Origin: Blastococcus aurantiacus
GTDB lineage: Bacteria; Actinomycetota; Actinomycetes; Mycobacteriales; Geodermatophilaceae
DNA: 64,000 bases
Direction of reading: 5' to 3'
NCBI RefSeq assembly: GCF_900102425.1
Contig: NZ_FNBT01000004.1
Coordinates: 310,001-374,000, forward strand
The notes under the pieces were generated by a model that saw nothing but the letters and a program-made list of their open reading frames with translations, did no database searches and was not told the origin of the DNA. Positions within the stretch are counted from its first letter, which is position 1, and the number at the start of each line of letters is the position of its first letter. Positions 25,031-32,822 of the stretch are shown one piece after another. A program made the position numbers and the translations under genes.

Positions 25031-26016
25031 GCGGCGCGGCACCCGCGTCGCTCGCCGCGCTGGGCATCGACATCGGCGGCACCAAGGTCGCCGGTGGGGT
25101 CGTGGCGCCCGACGGCACCATCCTGGCCACCGCCCGGCGGGCCACCCCCGGCGCCTCGGTCTCCGACACCGAGGACGCCATCGCGGCCGTGGCCGAGGAG
25201 CTGGCGGCCGGCCACGACGGCGAGCTGGTGGGTGCCGGCATCGGCGCGGCCGGCTGGTTCGACCGCACCGGGGACACCGTGCTGTTCAGCCCGCACCTGG
25301 CCTGGCGGCACGCCTCGCTGCGCAAGGACCTGGCCGCGCGGCTGCAGCGCCCCCTGTGGGTGGGCAACGACGCCGACGCCGCCGCCTGGGCCGAGTACCG
25401 CTACGGCGCCGCCCGCGGAGCGGATCTCGCGCTGATGATCACGCTGGGCACCGGCATCGGTGGCGGGATCGTCATGGACGGCCGGCTGCAGCGCGGCGCG
25501 CACGGCGTCGCGGGGGAGTGGGGCCACATGCGCGTCGTCCCCGATGGACGGCTGTGCGCGTGCGGCAACCGCGGGTGCTGGGAGCAGTACGCCAGCGGCT
25601 CGGCCCTGGGGCAGACCGCGCGCGAGGTGGCGAGCACCTCACCGGCCGCGGCCGCGCTGCTGCTCGAGCGGGTGGACGGGCAGGCCGCCCGGCTGACCGG
25701 CGAGGACGTCGCCCGCGCGGCCTACGACGGCGACCCGCTGGCGCTCGAGCTGGTCACCGAGGTGGGGGTGTGGCTCGGCCAGGGCATCGCCGACCTCGCC
25801 GCCGTCCTCGACCCCGAGGTCGTCGTCATCGGTGGGGGTGTGAGCGTGCTGGGCGAGATGGTCCTGGGGCCCGCCCGGGCCCGGCTCGAGCGCGCGCTGC
25901 CGGGCCGCGGGTTCCGTCCCGGCCCGCGGATCGTGGCCGCCGAGCTCGGTGCGCAGGCGGGTCTGGTCGGAGCCGCCGATCTCGTCCGTCGCGCCGTCGC
26001 CGAGGGCGAGGCCTGA
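25027..26016 (+). CDS. glk: ROK-family glucokinase
   Basis: 329 residues, GTG start overlapping the previous stop by 4 nt. N-terminal phosphate loop GIDIGGTKVAGG, sugar-binding GEWGHMRV, and the ROK zinc motif CACGNRGCWEQYASG (C-x-C-G-x2-G-C). This is the glucose-ATP kinase type (GlkA) of Streptomyces and related genera; other ROK sugars cannot be excluded. Ends 4 nt before the convergent stop of the next gene. Confidence 0.9.
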   Translation: MSGAAPASLAALGIDIGGTKVAGGVVAPDGTILATARRATPGASVSDTEDAIAAVAEELAAGHDGELVGAGIGAAGWFDRTGDTVLFSPHLAWRHASLRKDLAARLQRPLWVGNDADAAAWAEYRYGAARGADLALMITLGTGIGGGIVMDGRLQRGAHGVAGEWGHMRVVPDGRLCACGNRGCWEQYASGSALGQTAREVASTSPAAAALLLERVDGQAARLTGEDVARAAYDGDPLALELVTEVGVWLGQGIADLAAVLDPEVVVIGGGVSVLGEMVLGPARARLERALPGRGFRPGPRIVAAELGAQAGLVGAADLVRRAVAEGEA

Positions 26017-26020
26017 CCCG

Positions 26021-26695
26021 TCAGACGACGGCGCCGTCGTCCCCGTCGTGGTCGGAGCGGTCACGCATGCGCGACACCAGCATCGCGGCACCGCCGGCGA
26101 TCGCGGCGACCCCGAGCACCAGCCCCAGGTCCGCCGACAGGCGCAGCGACCCGGGGACGGCGATGAGCACCAGGCCGAGGAGCACCAGCAGCCCGGCGTA
26201 GAGCGCGTGCGGGGCCGGGACCGGCACGGGTGGCGGCGCCGGCGGCTCGTAGTGCTCCTCGGGCAGGTCGAGCACCGACACCTCGTGGGGAGGAGGCGGG
26301 GGTGCGTCGGACGGCTGCTCGTCGACCCGTGCCGCACCGTGCTCGGCCTCGTAGGCGGCGACGATGCGCGACCACTCGGCGTCCTCGTCCAGGTCGGCGC
26401 GCACCGGTGCCGGCTCGGCCGCCCGGCGCGGGTGCTCGTCGGCGTGCTCGTCCACGAGGACGCGCGCCTCGGACTGCCGGGCGCGGTCGACGAAGAGCCG
26501 GTCCGACGGCGGGCTCGGCAGCGAGACCTCGCGGGTGTACGGACCCACGTCGGCCGACGGGTCGAGGTAGGCCGCGATGCCCGCCGCCTCGAGGACGTCG
26601 AGCAGGTGCTCGCCCACGCGCGGGTCGACGTCGCGCAGGGGACTCCACGAGGTGGCCGGCAGCCCGTTGTCCCGCCGCCCTCGGCGACCGGTCAC
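26021..26695 (-). CDS. Conserved hypothetical with C-terminal membrane hairpin
   Basis: 224 residues. The N-terminus (about 10-60: LRDVDPRVGEHLLDVLEAAGIAAYLDP) resembles small signal-transducing domains that bind via a short alpha/beta fold, as in DUF2007-like proteins; this is a weak match. A long charged, Pro-rich middle follows, then two membrane helices (about 165-183 and 188-208). GTG start overlaps the esterase stop by 4 nt. Role unknown. Confidence 0.7.
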   Translation of the reverse strand: MTGRRGRRDNGLPATSWSPLRDVDPRVGEHLLDVLEAAGIAAYLDPSADVGPYTREVSLPSPPSDRLFVDRARQSEARVLVDEHADEHPRRAAEPAPVRADLDEDAEWSRIVAAYEAEHGAARVDEQPSDAPPPPPHEVSVLDLPEEHYEPPAPPPVPVPAPHALYAGLLVLLGLVLIAVPGSLRLSADLGLVLGVAAIAGGAAMLVSRMRDRSDHDGDDGAVV

Positions 26696-27501
26696 GACGT
26701 CGTCCTCTCCCGCTCGGGAGCGGGTGTGCGCTCGCGGATCCAGGCCGCCGAGCGCTCGAAGATCTGCGGGGCGTCGTTGTCCAGGGTGGCGACGTGGTAG
26801 CTGTTCCCGAGGACGACCTCGGTGGTGTCGCGGCTGGACACCGACGCCAGCAGCACCTCGCTGTTGGCCGGCTCGACCACGTGGTCCTCGATGCTGTGGA
26901 AGACGATGACCGGCGCGGTCACGCGCCGCAGGTCGGCGCGGGTGAGCCCCCAGAGCGTGCGCAGCTGCAGCATCGCCCGCGTCGGCAGCTTCGGGTAGGC
27001 CAGCTCGACGACGCCGGGCTTCTTGATGTCGCTGGCGATCGGGGCCCAGCTCGGGGTCAGCCGGGCGATGAGCGGCAGCAGCTTCGCGTCCAGGCGCTGG
27101 GTGAACAGCGCCGGGTTGACCAGCAGGAGGCCGGCGACGTCGGCGGAGCGCACCTCGGCCAGCCGGGTGGCCAGCGTGCCGCCCATGGACAGCCCCGCCA
27201 CGAACACGCGGTCGCAGGTGGCGGCCAGCTCGCCGAAGGCGCGCTCGACCTCGGTCGTCCACTGCTCGTGGGTGCTGGTGTTGCAGTCCTGCCAGCTCGT
27301 GCCGTGGCCGGGCAGCAGCGGGCAGCGAACCGTGAAGCCCTGCGCGGCGAGGTGCTCGCCCCAGGGACGCATGCTCATCGGGGTGCCGGTGAAGCCGTGC
27401 ACCAGCAGCACACCCGTGCGCCCGTGGTCGCCGCTGCCCGGGAAGTCGAAGGGCTCCGCGCCCGGGAGGACCGGGGGCGTCGGCTCGAACGGTGCGGGCA
27501 C
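26692..27501 (-). CDS. Alpha/beta hydrolase, carboxylesterase type
   Basis: 269 residues from the GTG at 27501, chosen because an AGGAG lies 6-7 nt upstream and the extra N-terminus of longer starts is Arg/Pro-rich noncoding-like sequence. Oxyanion segment LLVHGFTGTPMSM, nucleophile elbow GLSMGG, acid in HSIEDHVV and catalytic His in SYHVATLD. Resembles Est30-like thermostable carboxylesterases and monoacylglycerol lipases. Adjacent to a PlsC acyltransferase (divergent), which suggests acyl-lipid turnover. Confidence 0.87.
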   Translation of the reverse strand: MPAPFEPTPPVLPGAEPFDFPGSGDHGRTGVLLVHGFTGTPMSMRPWGEHLAAQGFTVRCPLLPGHGTSWQDCNTSTHEQWTTEVERAFGELAATCDRVFVAGLSMGGTLATRLAEVRSADVAGLLLVNPALFTQRLDAKLLPLIARLTPSWAPIASDIKKPGVVELAYPKLPTRAMLQLRTLWGLTRADLRRVTAPVIVFHSIEDHVVEPANSEVLLASVSSRDTTEVVLGNSYHVATLDNDAPQIFERSAAWIRERTPAPERERTTS

Positions 27502-27613
27502 GGGCGTCTCCTGTGGTGGGGCGGGCCGGGGGCGGCGAGTGATCCCTCGCACTGGACGCACCGATTGTCCTACGGCCCCCCTGCTCCCTAGTCTGGCAGT
27601 CCACGAGGGAGGC

Positions 27614-28375
27614 GTGTTGTTCTACTGGTTCCTCAAGTTCGTCGCCATCGGCCCCGCGGTGCGCGTGCTCTTCCGTCCCCGCGCCGAGGGCGTCGAGCAC
27701 GTCCCCGCCAGCGGTGCGGCCATCCTGGCGAGCAACCACCTGTCCGCGGCCGACTGGATCTTCATGCCGCTGTCGATCAGGCGGCGGGTCACCTTCCTCG
27801 CCAAGGCCGAGTACTTCACCGGCACGGGGGTGAAGGGGTTCCTCCAGCGCGCGTTCTTCTCCGGAGCCGGGCAGGTGCCCATCGACCGCACCAGCGCCTC
27901 GGCGGCCGAGGACGCCATCCAGACCGGTCTGGGCATCCTCCGCGACGGCAAGCTCCTGGGCATCTACCCCGAGGGCACGCGCTCGCCCGACGGCCGGCTC
28001 TTCCGCGGCAAGATCGGCGTCGCGCGGATGGCGCTGCAGACCGGTGTGCCGGTCGTCCCGGTCGCCATGTGCTACTCGCACCAGAAGCTGCCGTTCGGGA
28101 AGAAGATCATGCGGGTGAAGGTCCGCTTCGGGGAGCCGCTGGACTTCTCCCGCTACGAGGGCCTGGCCGGTGACCGCTTCGTCGAGCGCTCGATCACCGA
28201 CGAGATCATGTACGAGATCATGACGCTGTCGGGGCAGGAGTACGTCGACGTCTACGGGGCGACGGTGAAGAAGTCGATGACGGCGGGGAGCTCCAGCGCC
28301 GCCGACGCCGTCGCCACCCTGCAGCCTCCGGTGACCGAGGCGGCCGACCGCGCCCCGACGACGCTCGCCGGCTGA
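27614..28375 (+). CDS. plsC: 1-acylglycerol-3-phosphate acyltransferase
   Basis: 253 residues. N-terminal hydrophobic segment then the acyltransferase motifs: SNHLSAADW (NHx4D form), FLAKAEYF, FPID-like VPIDRT, and PEGTRSPDG. It acylates lysophosphatidate (or a related acceptor) at the inner membrane for phospholipid synthesis; family synteny matches Rv2182c. The GTG at 27614 is used; a TTG three bases later (27617) gives a better distance to GGAGG at 27608-27612 and may be the true start. A C-terminal Ala/Ser-rich tail is unusual but seen in relatives. Confidence 0.88.
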   Translation: MLFYWFLKFVAIGPAVRVLFRPRAEGVEHVPASGAAILASNHLSAADWIFMPLSIRRRVTFLAKAEYFTGTGVKGFLQRAFFSGAGQVPIDRTSASAAEDAIQTGLGILRDGKLLGIYPEGTRSPDGRLFRGKIGVARMALQTGVPVVPVAMCYSHQKLPFGKKIMRVKVRFGEPLDFSRYEGLAGDRFVERSITDEIMYEIMTLSGQEYVDVYGATVKKSMTAGSSSAADAVATLQPPVTEAADRAPTTLAG

Positions 28376-28399
28376 CCTACCGGCGGCGTCGCCGGGCGG

Positions 28400-28558
28400 T
28401 CAGGACTTCTTGCTCTTCTTGCCGCCTTTCTTCCCGCCCTTCTTCCCCAGCTCGCTCTGCGCGGCGGAGCTGGTGCGCGGGTTCTTCTTCCCCTCCTTCC
28501 CCGCCTTCGCGTTCGCCTTCTTGGCCGTGTCGCTGCCCTTGCCGCTCTTCTCGGCCAT
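28400..28558 (-). CDS. Lys-rich small basic protein (52 aa)
   Basis: 52 residues with 19 or so Lys and many Gly/Ser: starts MAEKSGKGSDTAKK and ends in repeated GKKGGKKGGKK units. The ATG at 28558 has GGGGAGG 6 nt upstream, so translation is well supported. Composition is like the lysine-rich tails of histone-like or RNA-binding proteins of actinobacteria (Lsr2/HU-tail type), which would mean nucleic-acid binding; this is inference. No recognisable domain. It lies between PlsC and TetR and is easy to miss because of its length. Confidence 0.65.
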   Translation of the reverse strand: MAEKSGKGSDTAKKANAKAGKEGKKNPRTSSAAQSELGKKGGKKGGKKSKKS

Positions 28559-28657
28559 GCCGGACCTCCCCGTGCCGGGTGCCGCCCGGGTCGGACGGTC
28601 GGACGGCTGCCCTACCCGGGTCCGACCTGCTGCAACATGCCGGGCTGCCGCGGACGC

Positions 28658-29248
28658 CTAGCTGTGCGCGACGAGGCGGTCCAGGACGTCGCGGAGCAGG
28701 GCGAGCAGCTCGGGTCGGCTCATGGTGGGCTCGTCGGCCCAGGAGCCGACGAGGTCCTCGGTGAAGGCGAACCAGGCGAGCACCAGCTGCCGGCGACGGA
28801 CGTCGTCCGGGAGCTCGAGCGCCGTCAGCGCAACCTGGACCAGCCGTTCCCGGGTCTCCTCGTAGACCTCCGCGACCCACGGGTCACCGCCGCCCGCACC
28901 GCGCACGAACGCCAGGTGGCTCTCCCGGAAGGTCTCCACCCAGCCCACGTAGCGGTCCAGCATCCCGGAGACCTGTTCCTCCGGTGAGGTGCCGGGAGAA
29001 GGCAGGAGGTGGTCGAGCATGAAGTCCGCCGCCGCCCGGGTGACCGCGGTGTAGTACTCGCGCTTGGTCGCGAAGTAGTGGAAGAGCAGGCTGCGGCTGA
29101 TGCCGGCCCGCCGCGCCACCTCGTCGATGGTCAGCTCCTGCACCGGGGTCGTCGGCAGCAGCTCGAGGCCGATCTGCACCAGCTGCGCCCGACGGTCACC
29201 CGCGGTGCGGCGCAGCCGGGGCGAGCCGGGCGTGGAGGACGCCGCCAT
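28658..29248 (-). CDS. TetR-family transcriptional regulator
   Basis: 196 residues. N-terminal helix-turn-helix: LTIDEVARRAGISRSLLFHYFATKREYY at about residues 40-66, the usual TetR recognition helix ending in FHYF. C-terminal ligand domain with conserved Trp and acidic residues. It starts 10 nt after the hydrolase stop, last in the operon monooxygenase-hydrolase-TetR, so it probably represses its own operon and the divergent SDR through the inverted repeat at 31787-31811. The inducer is probably a ketone or ester related to the operon; this is inference. Confidence 0.88.
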   Translation of the reverse strand: MAASSTPGSPRLRRTAGDRRAQLVQIGLELLPTTPVQELTIDEVARRAGISRSLLFHYFATKREYYTAVTRAAADFMLDHLLPSPGTSPEEQVSGMLDRYVGWVETFRESHLAFVRGAGGGDPWVAEVYEETRERLVQVALTALELPDDVRRRQLVLAWFAFTEDLVGSWADEPTMSRPELLALLRDVLDRLVAHS

Positions 29249-29258
29249 CAGCGCGCGG

Positions 29259-30209
29259 TCAGGCGGCGGCCCGGCCGGCGGTCGCGGCCGTGAGCAGCCG
29301 CTCGATCGCGTCGGCCACCAGCCGCGGCCGCTCCTGGATGAGCATGTGTCCGGTGCGGTCGGCCACGTGCAGCGCCGCGTCGGGCAGCGCCTCGGCCAGC
29401 TGCCGGCTGTGCCGCTGGGGGGTCAGCTTGTCGCTGTCGCCCACGAGGACCTCCACCGGCACCCCGCTGAGAGCCTTCAGCTCGGTGCGCTTGTCGTGCT
29501 GGCCCAGGGCCGGGTAGAAGGCGGCGAAGGCGCGCACCGTCGAGGCGTGCATGATCTCGGCGCCGGCGATCACCATCTCGTCGGTCGCGTCGGCCCCGTA
29601 CAGCAGCTCGCGGACGATCTTCCGGTGACGGGGGTGCGACGGGGGCACCAGCTGGCGGAAGCGCTCGACGAGCCGCGCTCCGCCGATCGCGGCGGTGACC
29701 AGGCCGGGGGCCAGCTTGAGCTGCAGCCGCTCGGCCAGCTTCTCGCCGGACGGCGCGAGGTCGCCGGCCGACGTCGACACCAGGGCGACGCCGCCGACGC
29801 GGTCGGTGAACAGCTCGGGGCGGGCCGCGGCCAGGCACATGATCGTCATGCCCCCCATGGAGTGGCCGCCCAGCACCACCGGGCCGGTCGGGACCAGCTG
29901 GTCGAGCAGGGCACCGAGGTCCGCGCCGAGCTGGTCGATGGACAGCTCCGCGACGTCGTCGGCGTACCGGCCCCAGGTGCTGCGGCCGTGCCCGCGCTGG
30001 TCGTAGCGGATCAGCCGCAGCTCGCCCGCGGCGACCTTCGGCGTGAGCAGGTGGGCGACGTCGTCCCAGGACGCCTGGGCCAGGGTCCAGCCGTGCGCCA
30101 GGACGAGGGTCACCGGCGCGTCGTCGGACCCGTCGACGACGGCGTGGATGAGCGCGCCGTCCCCGGTGCGGACGGCGGCGACGCGGCGGAGGACCGTGCC
30201 CGCGCTCAT
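29259..30209 (-). CDS. Alpha/beta hydrolase (esterase/epoxide-hydrolase type)
   Basis: 316 residues. LAHGWTLAQASWD (oxyanion HGW), YDQRGHGRS, nucleophile elbow GGHSMGGM, acid loop VLVGDSDKLTP and His in DRTGHMLIQE. ATG start overlaps the monooxygenase stop by 4 nt. Next to a Baeyer-Villiger type monooxygenase it would hydrolyse the ester or lactone product, as LipR does in the M. tuberculosis mymA operon; substrate not known. Confidence 0.88.
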   Translation of the reverse strand: MSAGTVLRRVAAVRTGDGALIHAVVDGSDDAPVTLVLAHGWTLAQASWDDVAHLLTPKVAAGELRLIRYDQRGHGRSTWGRYADDVAELSIDQLGADLGALLDQLVPTGPVVLGGHSMGGMTIMCLAAARPELFTDRVGGVALVSTSAGDLAPSGEKLAERLQLKLAPGLVTAAIGGARLVERFRQLVPPSHPRHRKIVRELLYGADATDEMVIAGAEIMHASTVRAFAAFYPALGQHDKRTELKALSGVPVEVLVGDSDKLTPQRHSRQLAEALPDAALHVADRTGHMLIQERPRLVADAIERLLTAATAGRAAA

Positions 30210-31750
30210 GCCGCCACCTCCGGGGTGGTCGCCGGGGCAGCGGCGGGGACGCCGACGTAGTTCTCGCGGTCCAGCTTCCTGGTGAGCTTGCGGAACCGGA
30301 AGGTGAAGTCCGGCCACAGCGTGGTGTTGTGCCCGTGCTTGTCCAGGTACCAGCTGGCGCAGCCGCCGCCCAGCCACACGGTGCCCTTCGACTTCTCCGC
30401 GATCAGCGCGCGGTAGGCCTCCTGCGCCTCGCGGGTGGTCTCGAGGACCTCCAGCGCCTCGGCGTCCATCGTGCGCAGGGCGTCGTCGACGTAGTTCACC
30501 TGCGACTCGATCATGTAGACCATCGACGTGTGGCCGACGCCCACGTTCGGCCCGACCAGCAGGAACATGTTGGGGAAGCCCGCGACGGTGGCGCTGCGGT
30601 TGCTCACCATGCCCTCCTCCCAGACCTCGGCCAGGCTCCGGCCGTCGCGGCCGCGGATCTTCTCCGCGATCGGCAGGTCGGTCACGTGGAAGCCGGTGGC
30701 CAGCACGATCGTGTCGGTGGGCCGCTCGACGCCGTCCTTGCTGACGACGGAATGCGGCCGGACCTCGGCGATGCCGGCGGTGACCAGCTCGGCGTTGGGT
30801 GCGGCAACGGCCGGGAAGTAGTCGTTGCTGATGAGGATCCGCTTGCAGCCGATGGTGTAGTCCGGCGTCAGCGCCTTGCGCAGCTTCGGGTCGCGCACCT
30901 GGCGCTCGAGGTGGGCCTTGGCGAGCTTGCCCACCGGCTTGAGGAAGCGCCGACGCTTGGCCAGGCCGATGACCAGGAACTCGCGGAAGAGGTACAGCCC
31001 CCCGCGGACGGCCTTCTGGAAGCCGGGCACGCGCCGGTAGAGCCGCTGCATCAGCGGCTTGACCGGGTGGTCGGTACGGGGCACGACCCACGCCGGCGTG
31101 CGCTGGTAGACCGCGATGCTCTCCACGATCGGCTGGATCGCCGGGACCACCTGGATGGCGGAGGCGCCGGTGCCGATGACGGCGACCTTCTCGCCCGAGA
31201 GGTCGTGCTCGGCGTCCCAGCGGGCGGAGTGCATGACGGTTCCGGCGAAGGTGTCCAGGCCCGGGATGTCGGGATAGGTGGGATCGGCCAGGGCGCCGGC
31301 CGCCGAGACGAGGATGCGGGCCCGGAAGTCGCCGGCCGCCGTCGACACCAGCCAGCGCCGCGCCTCGTCGTCCCACCGTGCGCCGGCGACCTCGGCGCCG
31401 AAGACGCAATGCCGGCGGACGTCGAACTCCTCCGCCACCCGCTGCAGGTACGCCTGGATCTCCGGCTGCTCGGAGTAGGAGCGGCCCCAGTCGGGGTTCA
31501 GCGCGAAGGAGAACGAGTAGAGGTTGGACTGCACGTCGCAGGCCGCACCGGGATAGGTGTTGTCCCGCCAGGTGCCGCCGACGTCCTGCGCGCGCTCCAG
31601 GAGGACGAAGTCGGTCTCACCCCGCCGCTTGAGAGCGATCGCCATGCACAGGCCGGCGAAGCCCGATCCGATGATCGCCACGCCCACCTCGCGGACGGCC
31701 CCCGAGGGCTCCCGGGTGGCGGTGGTCTGGGTCTCGAGCGTGCTGGTCAC
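30206..31750 (-). CDS. Flavin-containing/Baeyer-Villiger monooxygenase
   Basis: 514 residues. FAD motif GSGFAGLCMAIAL at about residues 28-40, the BVMO fingerprint FAGTVMHSARWD, and the NADPH motif IGTGASAIQV; a further ATG motif near KDGVERPTDTIVLATGF. The enzyme inserts one O atom next to a ketone to give an ester, or oxidises heteroatoms. Its operon with a hydrolase and TetR, and a divergent SDR, looks like a complete alcohol-ketone-ester degradation route. First gene of the minus-strand operon. Confidence 0.9.
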   Translation of the reverse strand: MTSTLETQTTATREPSGAVREVGVAIIGSGFAGLCMAIALKRRGETDFVLLERAQDVGGTWRDNTYPGAACDVQSNLYSFSFALNPDWGRSYSEQPEIQAYLQRVAEEFDVRRHCVFGAEVAGARWDDEARRWLVSTAAGDFRARILVSAAGALADPTYPDIPGLDTFAGTVMHSARWDAEHDLSGEKVAVIGTGASAIQVVPAIQPIVESIAVYQRTPAWVVPRTDHPVKPLMQRLYRRVPGFQKAVRGGLYLFREFLVIGLAKRRRFLKPVGKLAKAHLERQVRDPKLRKALTPDYTIGCKRILISNDYFPAVAAPNAELVTAGIAEVRPHSVVSKDGVERPTDTIVLATGFHVTDLPIAEKIRGRDGRSLAEVWEEGMVSNRSATVAGFPNMFLLVGPNVGVGHTSMVYMIESQVNYVDDALRTMDAEALEVLETTREAQEAYRALIAEKSKGTVWLGGGCASWYLDKHGHNTTLWPDFTFRFRKLTRKLDRENYVGVPAAAPATTPEVAA

Positions 31751-31786
31751 CGATCGGCTCCTCGTCGTCCTACGTCGCGACTCCCG

Positions 31787-31811
31787 GCTTGCTGAGCAAC
31801 GCTCAACAAGC
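31787..31811. promoter_or_regulatory. Operator: 11-bp inverted repeat in the divergent promoter
   Basis: Half-sites GCTTGCTGAGC and GCTCAACAAGC (10 of 11 positions match as an inverted repeat) are separated by AAC. It sits between the monooxygenase start (31750) and the SDR start (31869) and is the expected type of TetR binding site. Confidence 0.75.
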
Positions 31812-31819
31812 TACAACGA

Positions 31820-31847
31820 CTGCTCAGCAGGCGCTCGATTCGAGCGC
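31820..31847. promoter_or_regulatory. Two further palindromes next to the operator
   Basis: CTGCTCAGCAG (31820-31830) and GCGCTCGA-T-TCGAGCGC (31831-31847) directly follow. The first shares TGAGCA/TGCTCA core letters with the main operator; the second is a different sequence and could be a site of another regulator. Confidence 0.5.
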
Positions 31848-31868
31848 CCGGATCCCGAGGAGCCGACG

Positions 31869-32771
31869 ATGGCCTTCCGCACTTCTCGCACGTCCCTGAC
31901 CGGGAAGTCGGTGCTGATCACCGGCGCGGCACGCGGCATCGGTGCCGCGCTCGCCCGCAAGGCCGCCGCCCGGGGCGCCCGCGTCGCACTGGTCGGCCTC
32001 GAGCCCGACCAGCTCGCCCGCGTGGCCGACGAGCTGGGCCCCGAGCACCTGTGGGTGGAGGCCGACGTCACCGACCCCGAGGCGCTGAAGGCCGCCGTCC
32101 AGCGGACCGTCGACACCTTCGGCGGCCTGGACGTCGTCGTCGCCAACGCCGGCATCGCCCCGCTCACCACGGTGATGACGTCGTCGGCGCACGCCCTGGC
32201 CCGCACGATCGAGGTCAACCTGACCGGCACCATGCTCACCGCGCACGCCGCGCTGCCGGAGATCGCCGAGCGCAAGGGGCACGTGCTGCTGATCAGCTCC
32301 GCCGGCGCGTTCACGGTGCTGCCGGGCATGAGCGCCTACTGCGCCTCCAAGGCCGGCGTCGAGCGGTTCGGTGACGTGCTGCGGCTGGAGGTGGCCCACC
32401 GCGGGGTGACCGTGGCCAGCGCGCACCCGACCTGGATCGACACCGACATGGTCCGTGACACCGAGGCCGCGCTGCCCACCTTCAAGGCGGTCCGCTCGCA
32501 GCTCCCCGGGCCGCTGGGCGCCTTCACCTCCGTCGAGACCTGCGCCGAGGCGCTGGTGGAGAACCTCGAGACCCGAGGACGGCGGGTGTTCGTGCCGCGC
32601 TCGGTCGGCACGGTCGCTGCCCTCCGACAGCTGGTCACCGGCGCGATCGCGGAGAAGCTCGTCATGCGGGCCGCGGCCACCCAGGTGCCGCAGCTCGAGC
32701 GGGACATCGCCGCGCTCGACGGCCGCGAGTTCGGCACCAACTCCGTCGGCGGTCGCAAGGGCGCCGCCTGA
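31869..32771 (+). CDS. Short-chain dehydrogenase/reductase
   Basis: 300 residues, classical SDR. NAD(P) loop ITGAARGIGAAL, NAG motif VVANAGIAPL, catalytic Ser in LLISSAGAF and Tyr-x3-Lys in SAYCASKAG. The long C-terminal helical extension after residue 230 is like the SadH type of mymA clusters. It would interconvert the alcohol and ketone for the adjacent monooxygenase. Divergent to the monooxygenase; shares the operator region. ATG at 31869 with CGGAGCC-like weak ribosome binding. Confidence 0.9.
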   Translation: MAFRTSRTSLTGKSVLITGAARGIGAALARKAAARGARVALVGLEPDQLARVADELGPEHLWVEADVTDPEALKAAVQRTVDTFGGLDVVVANAGIAPLTTVMTSSAHALARTIEVNLTGTMLTAHAALPEIAERKGHVLLISSAGAFTVLPGMSAYCASKAGVERFGDVLRLEVAHRGVTVASAHPTWIDTDMVRDTEAALPTFKAVRSQLPGPLGAFTSVETCAEALVENLETRGRRVFVPRSVGTVAALRQLVTGAIAEKLVMRAAATQVPQLERDIAALDGREFGTNSVGGRKGAA

Positions 32772-32774
32772 CTT

Positions 32775-32817
32775 CTGCTTTTCCGCGGAAAGGCAGCCTG
32801 CTTTTCTGCGGAAAAGC
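32775..32817. terminator. Two tandem terminator hairpins, relatively AT-rich
   Basis: CTGC-TTTTCCGCGGAAAG-GCAG (32775-32796) and GCTTTTC-TGCG-GAAAAGC (32800-32817, perfect 7-bp stem) lie between the convergent SDR and glpK stops. The TTTTC/GAAAA arms stand out in this GC-rich window. Confidence 0.75.
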
Positions 32818-32822
32818 GGATC

